Positions 8,856 through 16,637 of a stretch of DNA of 64,000 bases are shown here, one piece after another (within the stretch, counting starts at the first letter, position 1; every line of letters begins with the position of its first letter). A model generated the notes under the pieces. The model saw only the letters and a program-made list of their open reading frames with translations, was not told where the DNA came from and searched no databases. The position numbers and the translations under genes were made by a program. The DNA is from Paucibacter_B soli (lineage in GTDB: Bacteria; Pseudomonadota; Gammaproteobacteria; Burkholderiales; Burkholderiaceae_C): positions 62,001 to 126,000 of the forward strand of contig NZ_JBBHJW010000013.1 of the NCBI RefSeq assembly GCF_037482845.1. The letters run 5' to 3'.

Positions 8856-9419
8856 TCAAGGTGGCGCCGGCCACGCCGAGACGCTGCGCTCCAGCGCCGG
8901 CATGCGCACCTTGGCCAGATTGCCTTGGTGCAGCAGCGTCTGCTCATCCACCAGCCCGTTCAAATGCAGCACATGGGCGGTGACGGCATAGAGCTCGTCG
9001 GCGCTCAGGCTGCGCGGTGCGTGGTAGGGCATGGCGCGGCGCACATAGTCGAACAGCGTGGTGGCATAGGGCCAGCGCGCCCCCACCGATTGCACCAGCA
9101 GCGGGTACTTCAGGATGCGCAGCGGACGCAAGGGATCGCTCCAGGCGATAAAACCGTCGCTGCCGGCCAGGCGGGCCGCCGGGCCCTCGATGCCGCGCGC
9201 GCCATGGCAGGCCGCGCATTGCCGGGCATAGACGAGGGCACCCGCGCGCGCATTGCCCTGGCCGGGCGGCAGGCCACGGCCGTCGGGGAACACGGTGATG
9301 GCATAGGGCTCCAGTTGCGCGGCCGTCAGGGGCTCGCCCAGGCCGATGTCGGCGGGCTGTGCCAGGGCCGGGCCGGCGAGCAAGGCAAAAAGAAACCATA
9401 GCGACTCAGGCATAGACAT
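8856..9419 (-). CDS. Periplasmic monohaem cytochrome c, partner of sulfite dehydrogenase
   Basis: The 187-residue product has a signal peptide (SLWFLFALLAGPALA) and one haem c site, CAACH. A methionine in the later AMPYHAP segment is the probable axial ligand. It lies directly after, and overlaps by 14 bases, the SoxC-like molybdoenzyme gene, so it most likely accepts electrons from sulfite oxidation. It is shorter than classical SoxD, which carries two haems, and is closer to SorB-like or single-haem partners. ATG at 9419 is chosen because the longer frame has no signal peptide at its start. Confidence 0.82.
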   Translation of the reverse strand: MSMPESLWFLFALLAGPALAQPADIGLGEPLTAAQLEPYAITVFPDGRGLPPGQGNARAGALVYARQCAACHGARGIEGPAARLAGSDGFIAWSDPLRPLRILKYPLLVQSVGARWPYATTLFDYVRRAMPYHAPRSLSADELYAVTAHVLHLNGLVDEQTLLHQGNLAKVRMPALERSVSAWPAPP

Positions 9420-10665
9420 TGCTGACCCTCCCGTCGCGCGCCACCTGCCAGGCCTGGATGGCGTTGTAGTGGTTGAAGGAATGCGCGGCATAGCGGCGCT
9501 TCCAGTCGGCGCGTGTCGGTTGGCTGCGACCCTGTTCGTCGCTGGCGCGGCTCATCAGCAGCGCGGGCTTGCCGCTCCATTGCCAGGGTATGGAAAAGCG
9601 CGTCAGGGCGCGGTCCAGCACGGGGGGCTGCAGCTCGGCGCGCGCCCAGCTGCGCCCGCCATCGGCGGACACCTCGACCTGGGCGATGCGCCCATGGCCC
9701 GACCAGGCCAGCCCCGAGATCTCGTAAAAGCCCTTGGGATCGGCCAGCTGCTGGCCGCCGCTGGGATGGGTGATCACGGATTTCACGTCCATGGCAAAGG
9801 CAAAGCGCTCGATACGCCCATCCGCCAGCACCTGGGTGTAGAGGCCCGATTCGTCCTTGCTGTAGGCGGGCTGATCGCTGAGCTCCAGGCGCTGCAGCCA
9901 CTTGACGTTCACATTGCCCTCCCAGCCCGGCATGATGAGGCGCATGGGATAGCCCTGCGAGGGGCGCAGGCGCTCGCCGTTCTGGTAGAGCGCCAGCAGG
10001 CCGTGCTGGAGCACGGCGTCCAGCGGCAGGCTGCGGCTGTGCGCGCCGGCATCGGCGCCCTCGGCCACCAGCCATTTGGCGCTTGGCTTGATGCCGGCCT
10101 CCCTGAGCAGCAGGGCCAGCGGGATGCCCGTCCACTCGGTGCCGGAGAGTTCGCCAAACAACTCGGTGGCCGACTCGTCCTTGGCGAAGGGCGACAGGGC
10201 GTTGGCGGCGGTATTGCCCGCGCATTCGAGAAAGCGGATCTGGCTGCGCATCGGGTAGCGCGCCAGGCGCTGCAGGTCAAAGCGCAGCGGGCGATCCACC
10301 AGGCCGTGGATCATCAGCGCATGGCGCTGCGGGTCGATCTCGGGCAGTCCGTTGTGATGCACGGCAAAGTGCAGGCCGCTGGGGGTGATGATGCCGCGCT
10401 GCTGCGCCAGCGGCGTGCGCCACACGCTGAAACCCGCCAGGCGCGATTCGCTGCGCTGTACCGCGGCCTCGTGGGCGGAGGGCTGGCCATAGGCCAGGTC
10501 GGGGCCGCCGGGCGCCACGACGCTCGCGGCGGCGGATTTTCCGGGCGCCAGCGCCACGCTCAGGCCCAGGCCGCTGGCCAGGAACGAGCGGCGTTCCAGC
10601 AGGCCGCCGCCGGCGCTGGCTGGCGGCAGAAATCTATGGTCACTTCTTTTTTCTATCAATGCCAC
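9406..10665 (-). CDS. soxC: Sulfite dehydrogenase, SoxC-type molybdopterin subunit
   Basis: The 419-residue enzyme carries a twin-arginine export signal (RRSFLASGLGLSVALA), so it is exported folded with its cofactor. The sulfite-oxidase core shows the molybdenum-binding cysteine in FLECAGNTAANA, and the C-terminal Mo-co dimerisation domain contains VEVSADGGRSWARAEL. It oxidises sulfite to sulfate in the periplasm and passes electrons to the cytochrome encoded downstream. The GTG start at 10665 is the best available; a TTG follows at 10659. No soxXYZAB genes are nearby, so it may serve sulfite detoxification or sulfonate breakdown rather than thiosulfate oxidation. Confidence 0.88.
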   Translation of the reverse strand: MALIEKRSDHRFLPPASAGGGLLERRSFLASGLGLSVALAPGKSAAASVVAPGGPDLAYGQPSAHEAAVQRSESRLAGFSVWRTPLAQQRGIITPSGLHFAVHHNGLPEIDPQRHALMIHGLVDRPLRFDLQRLARYPMRSQIRFLECAGNTAANALSPFAKDESATELFGELSGTEWTGIPLALLLREAGIKPSAKWLVAEGADAGAHSRSLPLDAVLQHGLLALYQNGERLRPSQGYPMRLIMPGWEGNVNVKWLQRLELSDQPAYSKDESGLYTQVLADGRIERFAFAMDVKSVITHPSGGQQLADPKGFYEISGLAWSGHGRIAQVEVSADGGRSWARAELQPPVLDRALTRFSIPWQWSGKPALLMSRASDEQGRSQPTRADWKRRYAAHSFNHYNAIQAWQVARDGRVSNVYA

Positions 10666-10717
10666 GAGGATCCCGATGGGTAGGCGCGGCGCAAATTGGC
10701 CGCAGCGCGACTGTGGG

Positions 10718-10730
10718 GCCCGCTGCGGGC
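10718..10730. repeat. Short GC dyad between soxC and the regulator gene
   Basis: GCCCGC and GCGGGC arms flank a single T in the 83-bp gap between the regulator stop (10749) and the soxC start (10665). It lacks a T-run, so it is a weak terminator or an operator candidate. Confidence 0.25.
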
Positions 10731-10748
10731 TGGTGCATTAACCTGGGT

Positions 10749-11909
10749 TCATGACCGGGGGCCTACTTCGCGCAACTTGCGATACAGCGTGCTGCGCCCA
10801 ATGCCCAGCTGGCGCGCCGCCAGCGAGAGATTGCCGGCGGCGGCCAGCACGGCGGCCTGGATGGTCTGGGCCTCGGCCTCGCGCAGGCTGTGGCTGACGG
10901 GCGCCGCGGCCTGGCTTGGCATGGCTTCCCGCGCCGGGGTCGGGTCTTGCGCGAACTCCTGCTGCGCCACGGCGCGCTGCTGAGCCAGGCCGGACTGCGG
11001 CAGGCAGAGTTTCAGGAACATCTCTTCTTCGCCGCGCTGCGGCAGCCGCAGGCGCAGGTATTCCTCGCCGCAGCGCCGGCCGGCCTCGGCCAGCGCGCCC
11101 AGGCCGCAGCCCAGCAGCGAGCCGACGGTCTCGCGCCGCAGCGCCGCGGGCGTGAGCGCCAGCAAGTCCATCGCGGGCCTGTTCGCGCCGAGGATGCGGC
11201 CGTCCTCGTCGAGCGCCAGCACCGCCTCGCGCAGCGTGCCCAGGGCTTGCGGCTGGGCGTGGAAATGCAGGCGCATGCTGTGGCGGAAGCGGTCGACAAA
11301 CCACTGCGCCTCTATCATGCGCGCCGACATGCCGGCCAGGGCGAGCGTGTGCGGATGGTAGGAGCGGCGGTCGCCAGAGACGTCGATCACGCCCAGCAGG
11401 CCGCCTCGGTGGTCGAAGATGGGCGCCGCCGAGCAGGTCAGGAACTGCATCGCCTTGAGGTAATGCTCCTGGCCATGCACCAGGGTGGGGGCCTCGGTCA
11501 TCAGCGCCGTGCCGACCGCGTTGGTGCCCTTGTCGGCCTCGGCCCAGAGCGCGCCGGGCGCCAGCGCCACCTGCTGGGCGCGGCCCAGAAAGCCCGGGTC
11601 GCCCAGGGCATGCAGGATGGTGCCGCTGGCGTCGGTCAACAGCACCATGCTTTGCGCATGCATGAGCTGCTCGTACAGCATGTCCATCACCGGCAGGGCC
11701 TGGGCACATAGGCGGGCATTGCGCGCCTGCAGCTCGCGCAGCGGCTCGGGGGCCAGGCGGCCGAGGTCGGGGCTGCCGGTGCTGACCAGGCCGAAGGCGC
11801 GGCAGCGCTCGTGCGAGTTGGCAATCGCCTGGGCGTGCAGGCTCGGGCTCAGGCCGGCGAAGTTCGCCAGCTGTCCCGCAGCGGACGGTGGAGCATAGGG
11901 TGCAACCAA
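10749..11909 (-). CDS. AcoR-like GAF/PAS regulator with Fis-type helix-turn-helix, no AAA+ domain
   Basis: The 386-residue protein has an AcoR-like N-terminal sensory region: HERCRAFGL, then a GAF domain with GTNAVGTAL and GVIDVSG, and a PAS-like segment (AVLALDEDGRILGANRPAMDLL). It ends in a Fis-family helix-turn-helix (LSLAARQLGIGRSTLYRKL). Typical AcoR proteins place a sigma-54-interacting AAA+ domain with a GAFTGA loop before the helix-turn-helix; here the region is only a short Gln/Ala-rich linker, so it cannot activate sigma-54 in the usual way. The TTG start is supported by GGGAGG four bases upstream. It precedes soxC in the same direction and may control it. Confidence 0.85.
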   Translation of the reverse strand: MVAPYAPPSAAGQLANFAGLSPSLHAQAIANSHERCRAFGLVSTGSPDLGRLAPEPLRELQARNARLCAQALPVMDMLYEQLMHAQSMVLLTDASGTILHALGDPGFLGRAQQVALAPGALWAEADKGTNAVGTALMTEAPTLVHGQEHYLKAMQFLTCSAAPIFDHRGGLLGVIDVSGDRRSYHPHTLALAGMSARMIEAQWFVDRFRHSMRLHFHAQPQALGTLREAVLALDEDGRILGANRPAMDLLALTPAALRRETVGSLLGCGLGALAEAGRRCGEEYLRLRLPQRGEEEMFLKLCLPQSGLAQQRAVAQQEFAQDPTPAREAMPSQAAAPVSHSLREAEAQTIQAAVLAAAGNLSLAARQLGIGRSTLYRKLREVGPRS

Positions 11910-11999
11910 GAGGCCTCCCGCAAGAGCTGGCTGGTCAGCGCATGAACAATGAGCGCCTGACTATCCATCAGCGGGGCGGGCCTGGCAAGACTGACTGTC

Positions 12000-12015
12000 G
12001 GCGGGACGGCCCGCC
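12000..12015 (-). terminator. Possible hairpin after mshL
   Basis: GGCGGG and CCCGCC arms enclose ACGG, twelve bases past the mshL stop at the end of the long MSHA run. There is no T-run, so rho-independent termination is uncertain. Confidence 0.35.
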
Positions 12016-12027
12016 GCTGTCACCGAT

Positions 12028-13818
12028 TCAGGGTTGCTGATTGCTGCCGGCCGGCGGCGTGCCGTTCACGGTGATGACGCGGCGCCGCCCGGCCTCCATC
12101 TCGTCCAGGCGCTGGCTGAGCGCCTGGTTGGCCTGCTCCCAGTCGTCCTGGCTGCGGATGATGGTGGGTTTGATCAACACCACCAGCTCGCGCTTGCGGC
12201 CGACGCTGGCACGGTTGCCGAACAGCGCCGAGGTGAGGGCGTTGTCGCCGCTGCCGGGCAGGCCCGAGCCGCGCCGCGAGGATTCCATCTGCATCAGCCC
12301 GCCGATCGCGACGATCGCGCCATCCGGTATGCGCACCATGGTGTCGGTTTCGTTGACGCTGCTGGACGCCAGCGGCAGGCGGTAGTTGCCCACCGCGCCC
12401 AGGTCCACCTGTTTGATCTTCTCGGTCACCGTGGTCACCGAGGGGTGGATGTGCAGGGTGATCATGTTGGCGTCGTCGATCTGCGGCGTCACGTCCAGCG
12501 CGATGCCGGAGAAGAAGGGCGTGAGCGTCAGCGTCGGCATGCTGATGCCGCTGTTGTTGTTGCTGGTGTTGTTGTTATTGCTGTTGTTGCTGTTGCCGCC
12601 CGAGATGCCGGTGACGAAGTAATCGTCGGCGCCGACCTTGAGCACCGCCTTCTGGTTGTTGAGCGTGGCCACGCGCGGGCTGGAGAGGATCTGCAGATCG
12701 CCGTAGTTCTCCAGAAAACTCAGGAGTCCCTGGAAACCGCCCTTGGCCAGGGCCAGGCCGAAGGCGCCGCCGCCGGGCGAGGGCAGGGGGATCAGGTCGG
12801 GCCAGCCCGAGGCATTGGTGGTGGTCGAGAGCACCGGCAGGCCGCGGCTGTTGCTGACCAGCGGGTTGACGATGGTGTTGACGCCGCTGGGCAGCGAGGG
12901 GTTCACGCCGGTCTGGCCGATGGCGCCTTGCTTGCCGAGGTAGGACCAGTCGATGCCGCTCTGGAAGCCCTCGCGCAGCTCCACCTCGACCAGCTTGGCC
13001 TCCAGCATGACCTGGCGCTCCACCGCCAGCTTGGTGGCGCGCAGAAACGCCTCCACATGACGCAGCTCGTCGGGCATGGCGCGCACCGCGATCGTGCCCG
13101 CCTGCGGGCTGACGATGACGTTGCGGCCGGCGTCAACGCCCACCAGGGCGCGCAGGCCCGTGCCCAGCTCGGCCCAGAAGTCGCTCTTGGTGCTGGTGGA
13201 CACCTGCGAGCTCTCGGGCGCGGCCAGCGCCGTGCCGGGGGTGGCCGGTGTGTTGGCGCTGCCGCCGCCGCTGCCGGGCGGCGTGGGCGCCGAGCCCGAG
13301 CTGACGCGCAGCTCGCTGCGGCCGACACGCTGGCCGGGCAGGTAGTTGACGCTGAACACGCGCGTTTGCATGGTGGGCGGGTAGACGGTGATGCGCCGGC
13401 CATCGATCTTGAAGTCGTAGCCATAGACGTCGCGGATCGCCTCCAGCGCCTCGCGCAGGGTCACGCCCTTGAGCGTCACCGAGAGCACGCCGGCAACGCC
13501 GGGATGCACCATCATGCTGTAGCGGGTGTCGGCCACCAGCGAGAGAAACACGTCGCGCACCTGCGCGCCATTGACCACCAGGTCAAAGCGCGGCTCGGCC
13601 GGCGGCTCGGGGCGCGGTGCTGCAGCCTCGGGCGCGGCTTGCGGCGACGCTGCCTCCGGCATGACTGCCGAGGCGGCCGGCGCGGGCTTGCGCGCCGCCT
13701 GCTGCTTCTGCAGTTCGGCCTGCAGTTCGCTGCCGGGCTGGCTCAGGCGCAGGGGCTTGAAAGCGCAGCCACCCAGCAGCAGGCATAGCGCGAGTGGGAT
13801 CAGACGGCCAGAACTCAT
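12028..13818 (-). CDS. mshL: MSHA pilus secretin MshL
   Basis: MshL forms the outer-membrane channel for the MSHA type IV pilus. The 596-residue product starts with a lipoprotein signal (LIPLALCLLLGGC, lipobox LGGC). An N0/STN-like domain (MMVHPGVAGVLSVTLKGVTL) is followed by N1-type repeats and the secretin core, ending VRIPDGAIVAIGGLMQ and LVVLIKPTII. An unusual Asn-rich tract (NSNNSNNNNTSNNNSG) interrupts the core near residue 410. Its ATG overlaps the mshK stop by four bases. It is the last gene of the cluster. Confidence 0.92.
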   Translation of the reverse strand: MSSGRLIPLALCLLLGGCAFKPLRLSQPGSELQAELQKQQAARKPAPAASAVMPEAASPQAAPEAAAPRPEPPAEPRFDLVVNGAQVRDVFLSLVADTRYSMMVHPGVAGVLSVTLKGVTLREALEAIRDVYGYDFKIDGRRITVYPPTMQTRVFSVNYLPGQRVGRSELRVSSGSAPTPPGSGGGSANTPATPGTALAAPESSQVSTSTKSDFWAELGTGLRALVGVDAGRNVIVSPQAGTIAVRAMPDELRHVEAFLRATKLAVERQVMLEAKLVEVELREGFQSGIDWSYLGKQGAIGQTGVNPSLPSGVNTIVNPLVSNSRGLPVLSTTTNASGWPDLIPLPSPGGGAFGLALAKGGFQGLLSFLENYGDLQILSSPRVATLNNQKAVLKVGADDYFVTGISGGNSNNSNNNNTSNNNSGISMPTLTLTPFFSGIALDVTPQIDDANMITLHIHPSVTTVTEKIKQVDLGAVGNYRLPLASSSVNETDTMVRIPDGAIVAIGGLMQMESSRRGSGLPGSGDNALTSALFGNRASVGRKRELVVLIKPTIIRSQDDWEQANQALSQRLDEMEAGRRRVITVNGTPPAGSNQQP

Positions 13819-14216
13819 GACTTCTCCGATGTTTTTTTGCGTGCACGGCCGGCGGCAGGTGCGGCGGTGAGTGGGCGTTTCTCCACTCCCTGATAGAGCG
13901 GCAGGCGGCGCTTCACGCCGCCCTCGCTGAGCGTGACCGCCTGTTCGTCGATGGCCAGGATGCGGGCCTCGCCCCAGCGCTCGCCCACGCCCAGGCGGCG
14001 GCCCTGCACCACCAGATAGGGGCGCCCCTCAACAACGATGATTTGTTGCGGCAGCAGCGTCTCCGTCTCGGCGGCCGAGGCGGCGGGGCTGGCCGCGCGC
14101 AGGCTGGCGGGCGCCTGCAGGGGGTCGCGCAGCTCGCCCTGGGCGCATGCGGGCAGGGCGCAGCCCGATATGGCAAGGGCGAGCGCGAGGATCGCGATGG
14201 GGTGCATGTTCATCAT
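13815..14216 (-). CDS. mshK: MSHA biogenesis protein MshK
   Basis: The 133-residue product has an N-terminal export signal (IAILALALAISGCALPACA) with a possible lipobox ISGC. The C-terminal half, around QQIIVVEGRPYLVVQGRRL and KRRLPLYQGVEKR, resembles the short inner-membrane-linked MshK/PilP-like proteins that connect the alignment complex to the secretin. Assignment rests on its position between mshJ and mshL and its size. Both neighbours overlap it by four bases (ATGA). Confidence 0.75.
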   Translation of the reverse strand: MMNMHPIAILALALAISGCALPACAQGELRDPLQAPASLRAASPAASAAETETLLPQQIIVVEGRPYLVVQGRRLGVGERWGEARILAIDEQAVTLSEGGVKRRLPLYQGVEKRPLTAAPAAGRARKKTSEKS

Positions 14217-14872
14217 GGCTGCGGACTCGCCAACACCAGCTGCAGCTGCAGCACCGCCTTGGCCGCCGCGCCTTCGCCCTGCGCGGCCAGGCGCAGTTCA
14301 CCCCAGCGCAGGCCGGGCAGTTCGGACTGCAGCTCGCTCAGGTATTTCGTCAGGTCCAGGTAGTTACCCTGCACGCGCAGCTCCACCGCCTGCAGGCGCC
14401 AGGCGGGCGGCGGCGCGGGCAGGCCGGGCGGCAGCTCGTCGAGCGTCTGCAGGCGCAGCAGGCGCAAATGGGCGTGGCTTTGCAGCAGCCTGTCGAGCAC
14501 GCTGGGCAGCGTGGCGCCCGCGCTCGCGGCGCCCGCACCGGCGCCCTGCATGGCCTGCTGCAGCGCGAGCTGCCTGGCGCCTTGCTCGTCCAGCTCGGCG
14601 CGCAGCCTGGCCTGCGGGCTGTTGGGGCCCTGCTGCTGGCCGGCCAGCAGGAATTGTTGGCGCAGCGCCTGCAGCTCGGTCTCGACCTTGCGCTGGCCGC
14701 TCAGTTGCAGGCTTTGCTCCTGGCTCAACGGCGTCACCAGCAGGCGGTCCAGCAGGCCCAAGAGCAGCACCGCCAGGGTCAGGAAGATGAAGAGGCGCTC
14801 GCGCACCGAGAGGGCGTCGATGCGCGCGGACTGCTGGGTCCAGGCGCTTTGCAGCTGTTGGCGCCAGTTCAT
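14213..14872 (-). CDS. mshJ: MSHA alignment protein MshJ (PilO-like)
   Basis: The 219-residue product has a short cytoplasmic start, one membrane segment (LFIFLTLAVLLLGLLDRLLV), a coiled-coil stretch rich in Gln and Glu, and a periplasmic ferredoxin-like domain. This is the layout of PilO/MshJ proteins, which form the inner-membrane platform with MshI. The start at 14872 (MNWRQQ) overlaps the preceding PilN-like gene; the longer upstream frame is read-through of that gene in another phase. Confidence 0.82.
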   Translation of the reverse strand: MNWRQQLQSAWTQQSARIDALSVRERLFIFLTLAVLLLGLLDRLLVTPLSQEQSLQLSGQRKVETELQALRQQFLLAGQQQGPNSPQARLRAELDEQGARQLALQQAMQGAGAGAASAGATLPSVLDRLLQSHAHLRLLRLQTLDELPPGLPAPPPAWRLQAVELRVQGNYLDLTKYLSELQSELPGLRWGELRLAAQGEGAAAKAVLQLQLVLASPQP

Positions 14873-15588
14873 GGCTGCCTCCCCGGCATCGATGCTGCGG
14901 CCGACGCGGCGGCCGGCGCGGCGCTGACGACGCGAAAGCCCCATACCGCCTGGCCAGCGGTTTCGGCCGGCCCTGCCGAGCCGGCCGCCGCGCCCGCCCC
15001 GCCTGCATCATCGCCGAAGCGCAGCGTGCCGCCGCTGGCGCCGCCGGGCTGGCGCTCGACGCGCACCGCCGCGAGCCGCTGGCCGCGCAAGAGCGGATGT
15101 GCGGCCAGGCGCGCCAGCCAGGGCTGCAGGCTGGCGGGATCGACGGTGCGGCCCTCCAGTTGCAGGCCCTGGCCGTTCCAGCGCAGTTCCTGCAGCCAGA
15201 CCGTGGCCGGCGTGGTCTGGGCCAGCAGGCGCAGCAGATCGGCATGGCTGCGACCGGGCTGCGGCAGGCCGCTCTGCCAGTCGGCCAGGGCCTGGGCCTG
15301 GCGGGCGTTGTCCTGCTTGAGTTGGGCCAGCTGCTGTTGCAAGGCGGTGGCGTCGCCGCCGCCCGGCAGGGCCGCCATGGCCTGTTGCAGCGACTGGCGC
15401 TCGTTGCGTGCCTGCAGATGGGCGGCGGCCAGCGCGCTGCTGCTCTGCTTGGCCTGCCAGATCAGGGTGAGGCTGATGAGCAGGCCGCCGCCCAGCAGCA
15501 GCAGCAGGCCCTGCAGCATGGCAACGGCCGAGAACAGCCGCCGCGGCGCCATCAGGATGGGGGTGAGGAGATTGATTTGCTGTGCCAT
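14869..15588 (-). CDS. PilN-like alignment protein of the MSHA system (MshI2-type)
   Basis: The 239-residue product begins MAQQINLLTPILMAPRR, the characteristic INLL start of PilN-family proteins whose cytoplasmic tip docks into PilM/MshI. A single membrane segment (LLLLLGGGLLISLTLIW) and a Gln-rich coiled coil follow, then a periplasmic domain with TVWLQELRWNGQGLQLEGR. It lies between mshI (PilM-like) and mshJ (PilO-like), matching the pilM-N-O order. The final ~50 residues are Ala/Gly-rich. Confidence 0.82.
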   Translation of the reverse strand: MAQQINLLTPILMAPRRLFSAVAMLQGLLLLLGGGLLISLTLIWQAKQSSSALAAAHLQARNERQSLQQAMAALPGGGDATALQQQLAQLKQDNARQAQALADWQSGLPQPGRSHADLLRLLAQTTPATVWLQELRWNGQGLQLEGRTVDPASLQPWLARLAAHPLLRGQRLAAVRVERQPGGASGGTLRFGDDAGGAGAAAGSAGPAETAGQAVWGFRVVSAAPAAASAAASMPGRQP

Positions 15589-15608
15589 CTTGTTGGCTTC
15601 TTGTAGCC

Positions 15609-16637
15609 CTACAGCGCGCGCTCTTCCTGCCGCAGCAGGGCACCCAGCAGCGGCAGGCAGGCCGCATAGGCCTCCGGCCCATGGGTGGCGGGCTCGAAAC
15701 CGGGAAACAGGGTGGCAGGATCGATGGCGCTGGTGCGCAGGCCCAGTTCGCGCTGCAGCAGGGTGGCCAGCTGCTGGCCATGTTCGGGCACCAGCAGGTA
15801 GAGCCGCGCCAGCGGCAGGTCGGGCCAGGAACGCTCCCAGACGTCGATGGAGCGCTGCAGCTCCAGCACCAGGGGCGAGGACTCGTCGTGTTCGGCGTCC
15901 AGGCCACCAAAATTCAGCGCGTCGCCTGGCATGTATTCATAGCCCAGCGGCACCGGGGTGTCGGCCTTGGGGGCGCTGGCCTGGGTGGCGCGCTTGAGCA
16001 GGCGGGCGTCCCAGTCGAGCCGGCGCGTGTAGAACAGCTCGCCATGCGCGCAAATGGTCAGCAGGCATTGGCCGCCTTGTAGCAGCAGCGCCGCGGTGGC
16101 GCGCTTGGTCAGGTCCTCGGCCGCGGCGGCAGCGCTCTGCAGATTGCGCAAGGCGGTCTCGGCGATATCCACCACGTCCAGCTGCAGGCCGGCGGTGCTG
16201 CCGATGCGGCTGACGCGCTCGATCGCACGGTTGCTGCCGGCCACCACGAAGAGCTGTTTGTGCGCGCGCGGCTGGTCGTCGCCCACATGCATCACGTCCA
16301 GGGTGAGCTCGTCCAGCGGCACCTCCAGCAGGTCCTTGATCTGCCAGCGTGCCGCGGCCTTGAGCTCGTCCTGCGGCACCGGGGGGGTGTCGATCTTGAG
16401 GATCTGGTAGGCGTCGGCGTCCAGCAGGGCCAAAACCTCGCCGCCGCCCAGGCCCAGCGCGGCGAGCTCATGCTGCAGCGCCTCGTCGGTCAGCTGGCCA
16501 AGATCGAGCACGCCCCAACGGCCGGGCGCCAAGGGCGGCGTGGCGCCATTGGGCGCCTGCACATAGGCCAGCTGTTCGCGGCCGAGCTGCAGCACCAGGC
16601 GGGTGTTCGATCTGGCGCTACGCCAGGGCCATCGCAT
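15609..16637 (-). CDS. mshI: MSHA biogenesis protein MshI (PilM-like)
   Basis: The 342-residue cytoplasmic protein has an actin-like PilM fold: residues AYQILKIDTPPVPQDELKAA and WQIKDLLEVPLDELTLDV are typical. It should couple the inner-membrane PilN/PilO-like proteins to the ATPase. GGGAG seven bases before ATG 16637 supports the start, and the stop of mshQ overlaps it by one base (TGATG). The longer frame to 16739 runs through mshQ codons and is not part of the gene. Confidence 0.82.
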   Translation of the reverse strand: MRWPWRSARSNTRLVLQLGREQLAYVQAPNGATPPLAPGRWGVLDLGQLTDEALQHELAALGLGGGEVLALLDADAYQILKIDTPPVPQDELKAAARWQIKDLLEVPLDELTLDVMHVGDDQPRAHKQLFVVAGSNRAIERVSRIGSTAGLQLDVVDIAETALRNLQSAAAAAEDLTKRATAALLLQGGQCLLTICAHGELFYTRRLDWDARLLKRATQASAPKADTPVPLGYEYMPGDALNFGGLDAEHDESSPLVLELQRSIDVWERSWPDLPLARLYLLVPEHGQQLATLLQRELGLRTSAIDPATLFPGFEPATHGPEAYAACLPLLGALLRQEERAL

